From Opitutaceae bacterium (GTDB lineage: Bacteria > Verrucomicrobiota > Verrucomicrobiia > Opitutales > Opitutaceae): a stretch of DNA of 64,000 bases. Positions 15,451-23,196 of the stretch are shown here, in pieces (position 1 is the stretch's first letter; each line of letters begins with the position of its first letter). The notes below the pieces were generated by a model. The model saw only the letters and a program-made list of their open reading frames with translations. It did not search any database and was not told where the DNA came from. The stretch is from NCBI GenBank assembly GCA_028284235.1, contig JANQSC010000029.1, positions 62,001 to 126,000 of the forward strand. The letters run 5' to 3'. The translations under genes and the position numbers were made by a program.

Positions 15451-16569
15451 ATGGGAAATCCAAAAAAAGGCAAAAAACACGGTTGGCACACCCCCCCGAT
15501 CGCCGGACCCAGACCTTGGGCGAGGCCCCGTGGACCCTTCATAGGGCTCGGCCCGAGCTATGGCAAAACGACAGAAGGACCGACAAATATTGATACCCCG
15601 TTTTCGGGCTATAGAGGTCTGTTACTCTTTTCCATTTTACTAGCATTTACGTACGGAGCCCTGATTCTAGCGGAGCGACTCTTCGACTCAATCCAGCTGC
15701 TCAACCTCTTGACAAGGGAGCCGTTCACCGTGTTTTTAATGCTTGGAAGCGCATCCGTATTCATTTTCGCGATTCAACTTACAAGAGAGAAGAACAGGGA
15801 GAAGAGAATCGAATCAACCATTTCGGAACCTGTCACTGAACTCGAAGACCCCTTTTGTGAGACGGACAGTATCAGACCGAAAACGGCCTTTAGGGGCATA
15901 TTAACAAAGGAAGAGATAGAATCTCTCAAATCGCTGTCGAAGGAATCGATCGACGATCTTATGCTCGATAGGTTCGGAATCATCTCCGATGCCGAAGAAA
16001 TTGCCGCAATAAACGAAAAAATTGCCGCAATAAACGAAGAGACGGTAGAGCGCATCAAGTTGATGTCCGAAAAAATGAGTAAATGGGCGACACAGACCAG
16101 AGAGTCCCTTCACGACCTTGAGGAAAAAAACCGACAAGTCGCTTATAGCTTTATTGGCCATCAGGGAGAGGGAAAATCAGCTATCTCATACAAATTGGAA
16201 CGCGTGCTAAACAGCCCCGAAGACATTAAAGCGATCCTGCGCGCCGGTGGCCACGTGCGAATCTACGATATCGATTCCGAACAATTTATCGATTTGGATA
16301 CAGTTAGAGAGCGCTACAAAGACGAGAAAAAGAAGGGCTTCATCGATGTGAATTTTCTGCTGTACTTTGTGCCAGCGTTGATCGCGGTGGGGTTCTCGTT
16401 CACGATGCTCTTTCTTTTCATAGTTAACGCTGAAAAGGACGGCTATGAAACTCCCGACTCGCTAACGAATAGCGTTACTACAATACTCGGGTACTATTTT
16501 GGAATCGCCACCAGCGAGCGCCACGCTAAAGCAAAAGCCGCGAAGCAATCTGAAGCTCCCTCAGAATAA
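15451..16569 (+). CDS. Multi-spanning membrane protein with long cytoplasmic middle domain, 372 aa
   Basis: Residues 1-50 are Gly/Pro-rich and basic. Two membrane segments follow (about 55-75 and 90-112), then a soluble region of about 190 residues, then two more segments (about 305-330 and 343-352, the latter in TILGYYFGIA). The soluble region contains a perfect 18-base DNA repeat of period 21 (16000-16017 and 16021-16038) encoding a duplicated IAAINE unit in a predicted coiled coil. No enzyme motifs and no known family are recognised. It lies between the phage regulators and the integrase, a usual place for accessory or defence genes. Confidence 0.6.
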   Translation: MGNPKKGKKHGWHTPPIAGPRPWARPRGPFIGLGPSYGKTTEGPTNIDTPFSGYRGLLLFSILLAFTYGALILAERLFDSIQLLNLLTREPFTVFLMLGSASVFIFAIQLTREKNREKRIESTISEPVTELEDPFCETDSIRPKTAFRGILTKEEIESLKSLSKESIDDLMLDRFGIISDAEEIAAINEKIAAINEETVERIKLMSEKMSKWATQTRESLHDLEEKNRQVAYSFIGHQGEGKSAISYKLERVLNSPEDIKAILRAGGHVRIYDIDSEQFIDLDTVRERYKDEKKKGFIDVNFLLYFVPALIAVGFSFTMLFLFIVNAEKDGYETPDSLTNSVTTILGYYFGIATSERHAKAKAAKQSEAPSE

Positions 16570-16600
16570 CGGCTTCAGTTCTTGACTCCGTTTTCTGGGC

Positions 16601-16630
16601 ACAAAATAGCCGCTCGAGTTGAGCGGCTGA
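16601..16630 (-). terminator. Rho-independent-like terminator for the protease gene
   Basis: On the minus strand, an eight-base stem AGCCGCTC/GAGCGGCT with a five-base loop (16608-16628) is followed by ATTTTG. It lies just downstream of the leftward retropepsin-like gene. Rightward use is less likely because no T-run follows on the plus strand. Confidence 0.6.
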
Positions 16631-16637
16631 GAATAAT

Positions 16638-17114
16638 CTAGAGCGACAGTGTTATCTGCCCCCTAGGCCCGTTGTAGAACATCGTGCAGTGCGCGAGCAA
16701 ATCCCTGCCGAGAAGCGCAATCAGATCCTGATTTCCCAACTGCGCTCCCATCGCGCGAGGCAAGTCAATGGCAGTAGACAACCCGTTGATGAATATCTTC
16801 ACCGGATAAATGTTAGCATCGACGGCGGCATGGGAAGCGGAAGCCATTTGAACAACGTCGATTGGGTTAAGCTCCAATTGTGTCGCAACCCCGACATCAA
16901 TGCATGACGACGTAGCCCCCGAGTCTATCAGTGCTCTTCCAGAAACCGAAATCTGCTGGTCTTCGGGAATGTGGTTAGCCAGTGAATCCGAAACGCTGAT
17001 CGTGACATCAACCCAGGGCCCTTTAAATGCAAGCACTTGGACAGGCGGCACCCTTGCAGTCGACCCGTCAGGCTGAGTCGCTTCGCCGTGATACTGGTGG
17101 TGTAGCGAAGGCAC
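16638..17114 (-). CDS. Retropepsin-like aspartic protease
   Basis: Protein of 158 residues. GRALIDSGATSSCID contains the D-S-G-A catalytic triad and the following helix-start, and LIALLGRDLLAHC with FYNGPRGQITLS forms the second conserved hydrophobic strand and flap-like part of single-chain retropepsin folds. There is no signal peptide. Retropepsin-like proteins of this size act as dimers. The gene follows a DUF5678-like gene with three bases between them and shares its terminator; this pair is found together in many bacteria. Confidence 0.75.
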   Translation of the reverse strand: MPSLHHQYHGEATQPDGSTARVPPVQVLAFKGPWVDVTISVSDSLANHIPEDQQISVSGRALIDSGATSSCIDVGVATQLELNPIDVVQMASASHAAVDANIYPVKIFINGLSTAIDLPRAMGAQLGNQDLIALLGRDLLAHCTMFYNGPRGQITLSL

Positions 17115-17117
17115 CCT

Positions 17118-17381
17118 TTAGATCAAGCCGAGTGAAAGAACTGGAACAAAATTCACTGTTCCAATCGCATCGTTCACGTTACGAACGAGAAACGGCTGGT
17201 TACCAAATAGCCTTGCACCTTCATCCACGCCATCTTCTGGCTTATTGAACGTGTCAATGAGCTTTTCCCCTTTAACGAGGACGTATTTGTTCGGGTGCAA
17301 CTTCACCCATTCTTCCCTGTTGTCACGAAAGTAATTGAGTTCCACCTCGAGTACTTTTGGTTCATCGGTCATTGTAGTCAT
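17118..17381 (-). CDS. DUF5678-like protein, 87 aa
   Basis: The pattern NREEWVKLHPNKYVLVKGEK followed by DEGARLFGNQPFLVRNV matches the small DUF5678-type domain (a Tyr/Trp helix, a Y-V-x-x-K-G strand, then a helix and a P-F-L-V strand). The function is unknown. It precedes the retropepsin-like gene in the same orientation, a recurrent arrangement. Alternative in-frame ATG at 17372. Upstream is an AT-rich 160-base stretch that probably holds the promoter. Confidence 0.7.
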   Translation of the reverse strand: MTTMTDEPKVLEVELNYFRDNREEWVKLHPNKYVLVKGEKLIDTFNKPEDGVDEGARLFGNQPFLVRNVNDAIGTVNFVPVLSLGLI

Positions 17382-17504
17382 ATTAATCGGAAATCAACCA
17401 TCGAGCTGTACAAAGAATAAGTACAATTACTAATTGATTTCAAGTTATTAGTCACTTGTTTGACACTAGATCAACGATAATCGGTACAAATATGTTTCAA
17501 AACG

Positions 17505-17535
17505 GTAAAAAGCCGGCCCCGCCAGGGACCGGCCA
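17505..17535 (-). terminator. Rho-independent terminator after the 61-residue gene
   Basis: On the minus strand, the strong hairpin GGCCGGTCCC-tgg-CGGGGCCGGC (17512-17534) is followed by TTTTTA. It follows the stop of the leftward gene at 17548 by about 14 bases and would insulate the DUF5678/protease pair from the integrase side. Confidence 0.75.
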
Positions 17536-17547
17536 TCGAATTTCCAA

Positions 17548-17733
17548 TTAACCGTTGTTCATTTTCAGCTCGGGCGAGGCTGGCAGTCTACCATCATAGT
17601 GGACCGCCTCGATGTCCTCGAGCAGCTCTTCAGCCGCCTCCCGAAACTGCTCCCTTGTATGGCAGCGTCTCAGCTTCAGCCGCCAGTAAGTGAGCCAGTC
17701 GATTTCTAGTTTAACGATGTTACAGGATTCCAT
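17548..17733 (-). CDS. Hypothetical protein, 61 aa, next to the integrase
   Basis: Begins MESCNIVKLEIDWLTYWRLK and continues with a charged helix (REQFREAAEELLEDIEAVHYDG). AAGGAG lies just upstream of the ATG at 17733. It is followed by a strong terminator. Its place beside the integrase raises the possibility of a recombination directionality factor, but it shows no clear helix-turn-helix. Confidence 0.55.
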   Translation of the reverse strand: MESCNIVKLEIDWLTYWRLKLRRCHTREQFREAAEELLEDIEAVHYDGRLPASPELKMNNG

Positions 17734-17865
17734 ATTTCTCCTTGTTTTGGAGCCCGTTGGAACCCTCTTATATCCGCCAGAGGAATTGGCGAGCCGAGAG
17801 GAGTTGGACCTCTCGCGGTCCGCTTGGGCAAGCGATCCGCCGTTGCCAAAGAACTTACACCGAGA

Positions 17866-17888
17866 GGTAGGACAAATTCGGTCCTACC
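17866..17888 (-). terminator. Perfect hairpin just after the integrase stop
   Basis: GGTAGGAC (17866-17873) and GTCCTACC (17881-17888) form a perfect eight-base stem with a seven-base loop, beginning three bases after the integrase TGA. No clear U-run follows. A second, weaker hairpin (GAGAGG/CCTCTC) lies at 17796-17814 in the same gap. A terminator or a structure stabilising the 3' end are both possible. Confidence 0.4.
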
Positions 17889-17891
17889 CCC

Positions 17892-19106
17892 TCAATTGTT
17901 ATTCACAATCAGTTCACAACCGGGGTAAATTTGGAAGTAGGCCATACCCTCGTCTTCGGGCCTAAGACAACCCATATAGCTCTGCCAGAGCGTGTTCACG
18001 CTACGATGCTTGAGCATCAGCGCCGTCTTCTCAGTATTCCGGAAAGCCGAAATGTGGTAGGTGCAAAAACTGTCGCGCTTCGCGTTGACAGGCCACTCGT
18101 CCAGAATCCGCGCGTCGAGAATCGGAGTCCGGATGCAGTTGAACCAGTCCCACCAGCTAGCGGGAGCTCCGACCGGTCCCTCCCCCTCTCCGTATTTGTC
18201 GAACCAATACCAGAAGTTCCCCGGCACATCGTCCAGCGCCCAAGCGTCCTCCGTCTTCGAACCCTGTATCCGCTCGCCGTCTACCTCGTCCCAGCCGGGA
18301 ATGACCACCCGCTTCATCTTCGGATTGATCCACTCGAAACGGAAACGCGAAGCCTCCCCCTCCCGGAAGCCAAGGAAGAACTGCAAAGCAAGCCACATCG
18401 CCCGATCCGGAAAACGCTCCTCCGCGAGAGCCATGATCGCGGCCACCTGGTGAACCTCGAGCGGGTTCTTCTTGGTCGTCGCCTTCACCTTCGGCAAGTG
18501 CCGGCTGTTAACTTGGGCCACGGGATTCTCGTGAATCTCGGACCCCATGAAAAACTCGAAGAAGTTGAACCAGTCGTTGCGATAGTTCTTCACCGTCCTT
18601 GGAGCCAGAGTCTGCGTCAGCTCCTTCAGAAGCTCCAGAACCATCTTGCCCGATATTTCGCGAACTCCCATTAGCCCAAGTCGATCCTCGTTAGCCAGAT
18701 AGCCCACCCGCGTCTTCAGCGTGCGAATGTGATCGTATCCATTGCCGCGGCTAGTCTGGTGCTCGATGAACTCCTTGAAACACGAGTCGACCGACTTGCC
18801 CTTCCCGTCGCCAAACCGATCGACATAGTAGCGAGCCGCGTCGAGAACTGAAACACCGTTCGGAAGAATGTCCGCGGCCTCCGCAAACATGCGCCAGTCC
18901 TTCTGGTCGAACTGCGTTGCCAGCTTGCCGTACTTCTTAACGTTCGCCCACATCGACCGCTTGGCCTTCTGAGCCTTCTTGAGGGTGTCATACGACTCCG
19001 AGAACTTCTTGCCATTGATGGTCTGGCGCCACAGAAAAGGCTCCTTCCTGTTTCGGTCCGTGTACTCGTAAATTCCGGTCTCGTGAGTGATGTAGGGAGA
19101 TGACAT
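17892..19106 (-). CDS. Tyrosine recombinase (phage integrase)
   Basis: The start is placed at the ATG at 19106 (MSSPYITHETGIYEYTDRNR), which removes a 43-residue extension reading through the region next to the att site. The result is 404 residues. An N-terminal arm-binding part and a SAM-like core-binding domain (about 85-200) precede the catalytic domain. Visible residues are Arg about 248 (FLGFREGEASRF), Arg about 344 (KRDSFCTYH, where the usual His of HxxR is Asn), His about 367 (LKHRS) and nucleophile Tyr about 377 (LWQSYMG). The gene lies next to a tRNA 3'-end fragment, as expected for integration into a tRNA gene. Confidence 0.9.
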   Translation of the reverse strand: MSSPYITHETGIYEYTDRNRKEPFLWRQTINGKKFSESYDTLKKAQKAKRSMWANVKKYGKLATQFDQKDWRMFAEAADILPNGVSVLDAARYYVDRFGDGKGKSVDSCFKEFIEHQTSRGNGYDHIRTLKTRVGYLANEDRLGLMGVREISGKMVLELLKELTQTLAPRTVKNYRNDWFNFFEFFMGSEIHENPVAQVNSRHLPKVKATTKKNPLEVHQVAAIMALAEERFPDRAMWLALQFFLGFREGEASRFRFEWINPKMKRVVIPGWDEVDGERIQGSKTEDAWALDDVPGNFWYWFDKYGEGEGPVGAPASWWDWFNCIRTPILDARILDEWPVNAKRDSFCTYHISAFRNTEKTALMLKHRSVNTLWQSYMGCLRPEDEGMAYFQIYPGCELIVNNN

Positions 19107-19266
19107 CAGCCCGAAAGTGTGTGTGAATGTGTGAAAAGTGAAGGCTAAAAACGGCCTATATTTGGCATAAATAAGCCCAAGTTGCACCTTAATTTCGACT
19201 GCTCTATAGCACTTTAAGCATTGCTTACCAGTCACTTAACCCCTGAGGGACGAAACCCTACACCTT

Positions 19267-19292
19267 GGGTTCGAGTCCCTCTCTGAGCACCA
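19267..19292 (+). other. Right attachment site: 3' end of a tRNA gene
   Basis: The sequence contains a T-loop TTCGAGT (19270-19276), T-stem 3' strand CCCTC, acceptor 3' strand TCTGAGC, discriminator A and an encoded CCA at 19290-19292. Upstream bases (TTGGG) pair only partly with the T-stem and no 5' part of a tRNA is found, so this is a duplicated 3' end rather than a gene. It lies 160 bases upstream of the integrase start. The intact tRNA is predicted left of position 1, with a matching 5' acceptor strand GCTCAGA. Confidence 0.7.
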
Positions 19293-19326
19293 GGCTCCGC
19301 GAGGCGCGAGCCGTAGACGGAGCCTG
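19291..19326. other. Inverted repeat directly after the tRNA CCA end
   Basis: CAGGCTCCG (19291-19299) and CGGAGCCTG (19318-19326) form a perfect nine-base stem with an 18-base loop, beginning within the CCA of the tRNA fragment. It probably derives from the original downstream flank (terminator or repeat) of the tRNA gene. Confidence 0.4.
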
Positions 19327-19442
19327 TCGCGGCGTAACAACGTGAAGCCGGACTATTCCCCCAACCAGAGGGCTACGCCCCGGCATGCCGCTTCCGCAAT
19401 CACGCCTAGCAAGCTGAAAACCGAGAACTTAGGACCAAATAA

Positions 19443-19469
19443 GACCTATATGTCCTATACGACCTATAA
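19443..19469. repeat. Three tandem 9-base repeats upstream of the first chromosomal gene
   Basis: GACCTATAT, GTCCTATAC and GACCTATAA follow one another without spacing at 19443-19451, 19452-19460 and 19461-19469. They lie 58 bases before the start of the next gene. They could be binding sites or a short repeat relic. The rest of the interval 19327-19527 shows no gene. Confidence 0.4.
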
Positions 19470-19527
19470 GTCCAATCCCCAACACCCCCGCATTGACAGC
19501 CCGCGCGTCGAACGCTTGAACTCACTC

Positions 19528-22101
19528 ATGCCCCTGCGTCTCGCACTGCTGCTCACTGTACTCCCTGCCACGCTGCTCGCGCAAACTCACGTGTTCAAAG
19601 GCGATTCGCCATTGTACACGGAATTCCTCGATCGCGACTTCCCCTTTCTCGAAGCGACCGTAGACCTGAGAGGAATCGCCCCCGCCGGCGCATCCGACAA
19701 TTTGATCCCCCGGGCAATCATTCTGCCGCTCGAACGCGATTTCTACGTCTGCTTCGATACCGAACTGCTGCGCGTCGCCGGAATCTGGAAAGGCGACTTC
19801 ACCACCATGGAAGGGCTCGCCCTCCTCTCCTACGAGGTCCCGCTTCGAAAAAAAGGCGGCGGACAAAAGGTCCTTCCGCAGCCGCAAGGAAAGGTGTTCG
19901 CCGCCACCGGCCTCTACCCAGGATGGCAGAGGGAGGGACAGATCTCATTGGAAGACCCACGCCCGCGCGGGCCCGACGCCTTGGAACTCGGACGCGGCCC
20001 CCTCCCGCCCGAACACGGCGAATGGCTCGGTATCGAAGACACCGGCTCGTCCGCCGTTCTCCACTACACGCAATTTGGCGGAACCGTCGCCGAGACCTTT
20101 CGAGTCGCGCAAATCGATGGCGAATGGGCCGTCGTCCGCTCCATCCAGACCAAAGGGGTCGATCCCGCTTCCACCGTAATTCTGACAGACGCCGGAACCG
20201 GCGCTGGCGCGGAACGTGTCACCACTTTCAAACTACCGGCCGAAAACAGTCAATTTGCCGTCGCCTACAGGCCCAACGGATCCGCGCGCGTAGTTTCAGA
20301 CAGCCGTCTCAGCGAAGGACTCGACGCCAAAAAAACCCGTCCCCATTGGCCCGAACTCGCGACCACCGAAATCGACCTCGGAGCCCCTCAAGGCGCCTAC
20401 GCGGTCGACGAACTGCGCCTTCCCTACCCCAATCCATGGGAGCGCCGCATTCGGCCCTACGGAATCGAGTTCCTGCCCAACGGCGACGCGATCGTCGTCA
20501 CCTTCGACGGCGACGTCTACCGTATCTCCAACCTCGGCTCGAACGACGACTCGGTACAGTGGCGCAAAATCGCCGCCGGATTCAACGAACCAGCCTCCGT
20601 CGGCATTCGAGGCGACGACTTGTTTGTATTCAGCCGATTGGGAATCACCCAGCTTGTCGACAACGACGGCGACGGCGAAACCGACTTCTATAAAATGTTC
20701 TGCAACCGCTTTACCCAAAGCGCGGATACACGAGACTTCGCCCACAGCCTCACCGCTTGGAAAGACGGCAGCTGGATCATTTGCAAAGGCGGCCAGCAAA
20801 ACGACCACCGCTCCCCGCACAGCGGGCGCGTCCTCGAAATATCCGCGGACGGAAAAGAGGTTTCCTATTTCGCCTACGGACTGCGCAACGGCTACGTAAA
20901 CGCGATCAACAACGCCGAGTTCCTCGTCACCAGCGACCAGCAAGGCCATTGGGTTCCGACCACACCCTTCCACATCGTGCGCAAAAACAGCTTTCTCGGA
21001 TTTCAACCCGGAGCCGCAACCGAGCCAACGGAAATCCAACCCGCCGCGCTGCTTTTCCCCCACCGCGTTGCCCAATCGGGAATCGGCACCCTCTGGAGCG
21101 ACGACCCGCGGCTCGGCTCGCTCGCCGGCTCGATCCTCTACATCGAATACAAAAAGCCGAGCCTGATAAAGATTCTCGCCCCCGACCGCGGCGACACAAT
21201 CCAAGCTTCAGGGACTCCGCTCGATATCGAGTTCGAAGTCCCCATCCTCAAAGGCGACACCAACCCTGTCGACGGCATGCCCTACTTGGTCGGATTCCAA
21301 ATTTGGGATAGCCAAGCGACGCGACTGGAAGGCATCTGCAGAGTGCGCGTCGTCGAGCCGATCGACGACACGCCAGTGCAAGCGGAAGTATTCAAAGAAG
21401 GCGTCCTCCTTCGCTTCGAGAAACCGTTCAAGGACGCCGACGCGCTCAACCCCGCGAATTTTCAAGCGAACTCCTGGGAGTACCTGCGCCAGCCATCGTA
21501 TGGATCCGCTCAATACAAAGCAGACGGAACCCCCGGAGTCGACAGCCGTTTCATCCATTCGACCCTCTTGTCCAAAGACAAAAAATCGGTCTTCCTGGCG
21601 ATCGACCAGATGAGCAAGACCATGCAGCTCGAAATCCAGTACCATCTGTTCGGCAAATGGGACAGCATGTATTTCACCATCAACGAACTCCCCAAGGTCG
21701 CCCTCAAGAAAGAAGGCTTCGAACCGCTTTCGTTTACAAAACTCTTTGCCAGCACGCCCGTTGAGCGAGCGGTCGACACGCTCACACCCATTGTATCCGA
21801 AGCGCGCGGACAGGAACTCGCGACGCTGTACGGTTGCATCGGCTGTCACTCGCTCGACGGAAGCACCGAAGGCAAAAGCGGCCCCTCCTGGAAGGGCCTC
21901 TACCAAAGCCGCCGAAAACTCATGGACGGCACCACCGTGAAAGCCACGGAACCCTACTTGCGTGACTCCATCCTCGAACCCGCCAAGGCCATGGTTGCAG
22001 GATTCGACGCCACCGAAGCGGGAATGCCCTCCTATCTCGGAATTTTATCCGACGCCGACGTCGATTCGCTTGTCTTGTTCATCGCCTCCCTGCGCCGTTA
22101 A
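19528..22101 (+). CDS. Secreted DUF6797-type protein with dehydrogenase-like propeller and cytochrome c domain
   Basis: Start ATG at 19528 (MPLRLALLLTVLPATLLAQ), a signal peptide; the open frame upstream of it lacks protein character. The 857-residue product has an N-terminal beta-rich domain of the DUF6797 type, then a propeller of the PVC membrane-bound dehydrogenase kind (RIRPYGIEFLPNGDAIVVTF onward), and a C-terminal class I cytochrome c with heme motif CIGCH at about 770-774 and a likely axial Met near 833 (GMPSY). It probably oxidises a sugar or alcohol outside the cytoplasmic membrane and passes electrons to its heme. It is followed at 22128 by a ThuA lipoprotein on the same strand. 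Confidence 0.8.
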   Translation: MPLRLALLLTVLPATLLAQTHVFKGDSPLYTEFLDRDFPFLEATVDLRGIAPAGASDNLIPRAIILPLERDFYVCFDTELLRVAGIWKGDFTTMEGLALLSYEVPLRKKGGGQKVLPQPQGKVFAATGLYPGWQREGQISLEDPRPRGPDALELGRGPLPPEHGEWLGIEDTGSSAVLHYTQFGGTVAETFRVAQIDGEWAVVRSIQTKGVDPASTVILTDAGTGAGAERVTTFKLPAENSQFAVAYRPNGSARVVSDSRLSEGLDAKKTRPHWPELATTEIDLGAPQGAYAVDELRLPYPNPWERRIRPYGIEFLPNGDAIVVTFDGDVYRISNLGSNDDSVQWRKIAAGFNEPASVGIRGDDLFVFSRLGITQLVDNDGDGETDFYKMFCNRFTQSADTRDFAHSLTAWKDGSWIICKGGQQNDHRSPHSGRVLEISADGKEVSYFAYGLRNGYVNAINNAEFLVTSDQQGHWVPTTPFHIVRKNSFLGFQPGAATEPTEIQPAALLFPHRVAQSGIGTLWSDDPRLGSLAGSILYIEYKKPSLIKILAPDRGDTIQASGTPLDIEFEVPILKGDTNPVDGMPYLVGFQIWDSQATRLEGICRVRVVEPIDDTPVQAEVFKEGVLLRFEKPFKDADALNPANFQANSWEYLRQPSYGSAQYKADGTPGVDSRFIHSTLLSKDKKSVFLAIDQMSKTMQLEIQYHLFGKWDSMYFTINELPKVALKKEGFEPLSFTKLFASTPVERAVDTLTPIVSEARGQELATLYGCIGCHSLDGSTEGKSGPSWKGLYQSRRKLMDGTTVKATEPYLRDSILEPAKAMVAGFDATEAGMPSYLGILSDADVDSLVLFIASLRR

Positions 22102-22127
22102 CCCAATTCTAAAAAACCAATCTCACC

Positions 22128-22964
22128 ATGAACCAACCTTTCTTTCGCCGCATCCTCCCCGTAATCACAAGCCTCGCCCTGGCTTTTCTCGTCGCCTGCC
22201 AACCCGCCGAGAACGATTCGGCGCAAACCGGCAAAACCGCCTTCTTCCTCGTGGGCGAACACGAATATGGCACGCCCGAAAGTCTGCCGCAATTCGCCGC
22301 TGCCCACCTTGAGCCGCTCGGAATCGAGTCCGTTTTCGCAATGGCCAAAACCGACGACCGCGCCTCGCTGGAGTGCCACGAGTTCACCAATATGGACGCT
22401 CTCGAATCCGCCGACATCCTCGTCCTCAGCACCCGCAGACGCTTCCCCCTCGAATCCCAACTCGCCGCCATACGCGACTGGATCGAGTCCGGCAAACCCG
22501 TAATCGCTATTCGCACTGCTAGCCACGCCTTCGGCGCTCGAGAAAAAGGAGAAGGCTACCAGCCGCCAAGCGGGCACGCTTCCTGGAACACCTTCGACAC
22601 CGACGCGCTCGGCGCCAAATACGGAGGGCACTATCGATCCAAACAAGGACAGCCCGTTCTCAGCGTCGACGCGTGGATTGAAGACGACGCCTCCAATCAT
22701 CCCATCATCCAACAGTTGTCAGACAAACGACCCTTTTCCGTCGGCGACAAACTCTACAAGTACACCCAAGTCGCGCCCGAGGCGCAGGTTATCATGAGCG
22801 CCCGATGGGACGACGGCGAACCGCCTCAACCGATCGCCTGGACCTACGAAGGCGACGGGAAACGCGTCTTCTACATGTCGCCCGGTGGAACCGAGGAAAT
22901 GGGAACCCCGCAAATCCAAGACCTCCTCACCGCGGCCATCCAATGGGGACTCGAAGCGCCCTAG
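22128..22964 (+). CDS. ThuA-domain lipoprotein (glutamine amidotransferase-like fold)
   Basis: 278 residues. The N-terminus has a lipoprotein signal (ITSLALAFLVAC, modified Cys about 25). The ThuA fold is recognisable from GEHEYGTPESLP, DILVLSTRRR, GKPVIAIRTASHAF, the GGHYRS block and SPGGTEEMGTPQIQ near the end. In the PVC group ThuA-type proteins accompany secreted dehydrogenases and are linked to sugar metabolism; the exact reaction is unknown. The 26-base gap to the upstream gene indicates one operon. Confidence 0.8.
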   Translation: MNQPFFRRILPVITSLALAFLVACQPAENDSAQTGKTAFFLVGEHEYGTPESLPQFAAAHLEPLGIESVFAMAKTDDRASLECHEFTNMDALESADILVLSTRRRFPLESQLAAIRDWIESGKPVIAIRTASHAFGAREKGEGYQPPSGHASWNTFDTDALGAKYGGHYRSKQGQPVLSVDAWIEDDASNHPIIQQLSDKRPFSVGDKLYKYTQVAPEAQVIMSARWDDGEPPQPIAWTYEGDGKRVFYMSPGGTEEMGTPQIQDLLTAAIQWGLEAP

Positions 22965-22989
22965 GATGTCGTCATACAACTTGAAATAG

Positions 22990-23071
22990 GTAGGGCTCGA
23001 CCGCCGGGCGAGCCGCGCCGGTTGAGCAGTTACCCCAAGACAATGCGGACCGTCTGGCAGCCGGTCCCTAC
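22990..23071. repeat. GTAG-type REP pair (BIME-like), copy B1
   Basis: The element begins GTAGGGCTCGACCGCC and ends with a facing copy closing in GGTCCCTAC, so both outer ends carry the GTAG tetranucleotide in inverted orientation. Inside are short hairpins. It is a diverged member of the family at 49302, 51994, 52932 and 63334. Confidence 0.6.
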
Positions 23072-23196
23072 CAACAGGGTTCGATTTCCGAAACTACCGG
23101 ACACCCCAAACAACACCTCTCCCACTCAAGCAATCGTACCCTCCCCCTGGATACTTTTGCCTCGACCCAAACACCGTCCCACGGTAGCAAAATCGC

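Noticed and set aside
1-19290. Terminase, capsid, portal, tail or lysis genes of the phage
   Set aside because: Read through all leftward and rightward genes; none shows these families, so the structural module must lie outside the window or be absent.
19201-19292. A complete tRNA gene
   Set aside because: Only the T-loop, acceptor 3' strand and CCA are present; no matching 5' acceptor strand, D-arm or anticodon arm is found and the T-stem pairs only partly.
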